From assembly GCA_000497125.2 (NCBI GenBank), contig CM035318.1:372001-436000 (forward strand): a stretch of 64,000 nucleotides of DNA, read 5' to 3'. A program made the translations under genes and the position numbers. Positions within the stretch are counted from its first letter, which is position 1. Each line of letters begins with the position of its first letter. This DNA is from Spironucleus salmonicida. Lineage: Eukaryota; Fornicata; Diplomonadida; Hexamitidae. This document shows, piece after piece, positions 62,245 through 64,000 of this stretch. The notes below the pieces were generated by a model. The model saw nothing but the letters and a program-made list of their open reading frames with translations, searched no databases and was not told the origin of the DNA.

Positions 62245-63096
62245 TCACTAACCTCCGAACATACCACCAAATGGGTTTGCACCTCCAGCGCCTCCCATAC
62301 CGCCAAACATATCACCAAGACCTGGTGCAAGCTTGGCCATAATTTTTTAGAAGTATGGAGCAAGCTCTGGATCAGAAAGTGCACTCATAGCAGCCATAGG
62401 ATTAGTTTTTACTTATTCCGCCAATTGTTAAACCTTAGGGTTCTTCATCATTTCTGCAAATTCAGGATCATTTTATATGTCACCTAACCCTGGTATTTTA
62501 TCTTTCAATTCGCCTAAATCAGGTATTTATGGGGGAGCATCCAGCTTTGTACGCTCTACACCTTATTAATAAGAAGAATTATTAGAATCTTGAGCTAGCA
62601 GCTTTTTCCATTCTTAGTTTGCCTGCTCTTTGAGATTATCCTCTTCTAAATAAGTAGCTAGGCGAACATTACCTTTAGTATAAGAAGGGTTAAGTACTAA
62701 AGCTTCTCTTAAATCTTTGACAGCATTTGAAAGGTCGCTCATATCATGTCTTGCCATAGCACGGTTCGCCAGGTATATAGAACGAGCCTCAGTTGGTTCG
62801 CCAAACCTAATAGATCTATCTATAGCCTTGGTATAGAAAATTTATGCATCTTCAAAATTTTTAGCTTTCATTGCTTCATTTCCCTTGTTTTTGAGAGATT
62901 CTGATGTCTCACCAGAGTTATTTTCTCTCTAAGAGACTATAGTAAGAAGTTCTGGAGATGATATGTTGTCTTAAACTTTAAAAGTGTCCTTCAAACACGA
63001 TATAGCTACATCCAATTAATCTATATCAGCAACAGAATTGGTAGTCTTAAGATGATTAAGATATTAAATAATCATAGTGTTTAATTCTGTCTGCAT
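62245..63096 (-). CDS. SGT: Small glutamine-rich TPR co-chaperone (SGT)
   Basis: Links HSP70/HSP90 to tail-anchored membrane-protein delivery. The 283-residue frame starts MQTELNTMIIQYLNHLKTTN. An N-terminal homodimerisation helix (VADIDQLDVAISCLKDTF) precedes three TPRs at about residues 80-180 (LKNKGNEAMKAKNFEDAQIF, YLANRAMARHDMSDLSNAV, ALVLNPSYTKGNVRLA), with the carboxylate-clamp residues K/N/N/K in place. An NP-rich STI1-like segment (NDPEFAEMMKNPKVQQLAEQ) and a Gly/Met end (FGGMGGAGGANPFGGMFGGQ) match SGTA. An HSP70 gene and a tail-anchored protein also occur in this window. Confidence 0.93.
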
Positions 63097-63173
63097 TTGG
63101 TAGTGAAATGGTAATTGATTTAGAGATTATGTTATTAAACATTTATATACTTTATATTGTTAACTGAAAATTT

Positions 63174-64000
63174 ATGGAATATATTTTATAATAAGCAGGA
63201 TATGATACCGAAAGCCTAAAAGAAGCCGCAAATTATATTAATGATAACAACTTAACTTAGTTATATTAAGATATTATAGATAAAACTTAAATACTTACAA
63301 AATAAGAATAAGATATGTTATAATTATTACCTAACGATATTTATCAACTTTCAGAAAGTTAGTTAGATGCTAAAAATATTTAATTAAACGAAGCTTTATC
63401 CCAGCATGCTCATTCAGACCAACTTTTAAGCCAACTTAAAACATTGTAAAATTTATCAACAGAAATCCAAATTTAAGTCCCTCTTCTTAAAGAAATTGAT
63501 ACATTAAATAGTTAGAGATACTATTAGTAATAATATGATAAATTAGATGTCAATATTAACAATATAAGTTAGATAACAACAGATATATTACAAAATTTAT
63601 CATCTTCTTAAAACTTCACTGCTTTGTAGCCCAATCTTATAAACTCAATTAAACTTTAGACTGACATAGCAGAAAATGTTATAAAATCATCAGAAAATGT
63701 TGATAACTTAAAAACTGTTTAAAAACAATAATAGTCAATTGAGGATGAGGTTCAACGTATTATTGATAGAATATCTGCTCAAAACTTAAAACGAGTAGAA
63801 AATAATGTTTAAATATAAGTATATAGTGCTATCTCATAATAAGTATAAAGCAAATTTAAGACAGAGTCTGATTTAGAGGCTTTAATATGTGAAAATTAAG
63901 AGCTTTATGGTAAATTTTGTTATAATATGGAATCATTTAAGAAGTTAAACACAACTGTAACAGAAAGTATATTACTTAAAGTTAAATGCGAGGTCACATC
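63174..64000 (+). CDS. Coiled-coil protein, tethering-complex-like (partial)
   Basis: Starts MEYILQQAGYDTESLKEAAN and runs open to the window end, so at least 275 residues and incomplete at the C-terminus. The N-terminal 60 residues are helical; residues 60-230 form long amphipathic coil (QLLSQLKTLQNLSTEIQIQV, IAENVIKSSENVDNLKTVQK, VQRIIDRISAQNLKRVEN). Such an N-terminal coil with a later helical rod is typical of COG/exocyst/GARP subunits (COG5- or COG8-like), but no diagnostic motif is present. Divergent from SGT, with 77 bases between starts. Confidence 0.5.

Overview
The window reads as compact, AT-rich nuclear DNA of an anaerobic protist in which TAA and TAG encode glutamine and TGA is the only stop codon. 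Translated that way, about 48 long open frames appear, nearly all running ATG to TGA without introns, on both strands, with spacers from about 10 to several hundred bases. The standard code breaks most of them into fragments. The reassigned code, a cytosolic-type pyruvate:ferredoxin oxidoreductase, three clustered annexins (the family that includes diplomonad alpha-giardins), flagellar proteins such as epsilon-tubulin, and kilobase-long intronless genes together suggest a hexamitid diplomonad (Hexamita, Trepomonas or Spironucleus type). An oxymonad of the Streblomastix type is the main alternative. Ciliates share the code but their genes usually carry many short introns. The assignment is inference.

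Layout. 1-4 kb: an FG-repeat nucleoporin running off the left edge and several coiled-coil proteins. 4.06-7.55 kb: the oxidoreductase. 8.2-10.6 kb: a SprT-type metalloprotease, then protein prenyltransferase beta and alpha subunits in tail-to-tail order. 10.6-17.7 kb: a tail-anchored protein, a long helical protein, a Ser/Thr kinase, membrane proteins, a lipid-type short-chain reductase and a large protein with one apparent frameshift. 17.8-24.2 kb: unknown and PG-repeat proteins of cytoskeletal type, and a leucine-rich-repeat protein. 24.2-30.6 kb: housekeeping genes eIF2-gamma, HSP70, REI1/ZNF622 and a nucleoside hydrolase.

31.0-33.5 kb is the strangest part: two 839-base inverted arms that match everywhere I compared them, each holding the same C-terminal coding piece plus a hairpin-rich noncoding block, around a spacer with a decayed gene. 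33.8-41.6 kb: a membrane-anchored MOCOS-like class V aminotransferase, a macrodomain protein, an importin-beta-type transport receptor and an SF1-helicase-like protein without its Walker A lysine. 42-48 kb: epsilon-tubulin and a 1476-residue protein with a pseudokinase domain. 48.2-51.3 kb: three annexins. 51.4-60.2 kb: the RRM protein MRD1/RBM19, an OB/zinc-ribbon protein, a very short PIKK-type kinase with a FATC end, and an unknown protein. 60.4-64 kb: a HAD phosphatase, small unknown genes, the co-chaperone SGT and the start of a coiled-coil protein.

Gene order shows no operons. Many neighbours are convergent with only a few bases between stops, and divergent pairs share short AT-only spacers that must hold the promoters. 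Base composition is patchy: parts of the oxidoreductase, MRD1 and the first annexin are GC-rich and write Gln mostly as CAA/CAG, whereas the rest is AT-rich and writes it mainly as TAA/TAG.
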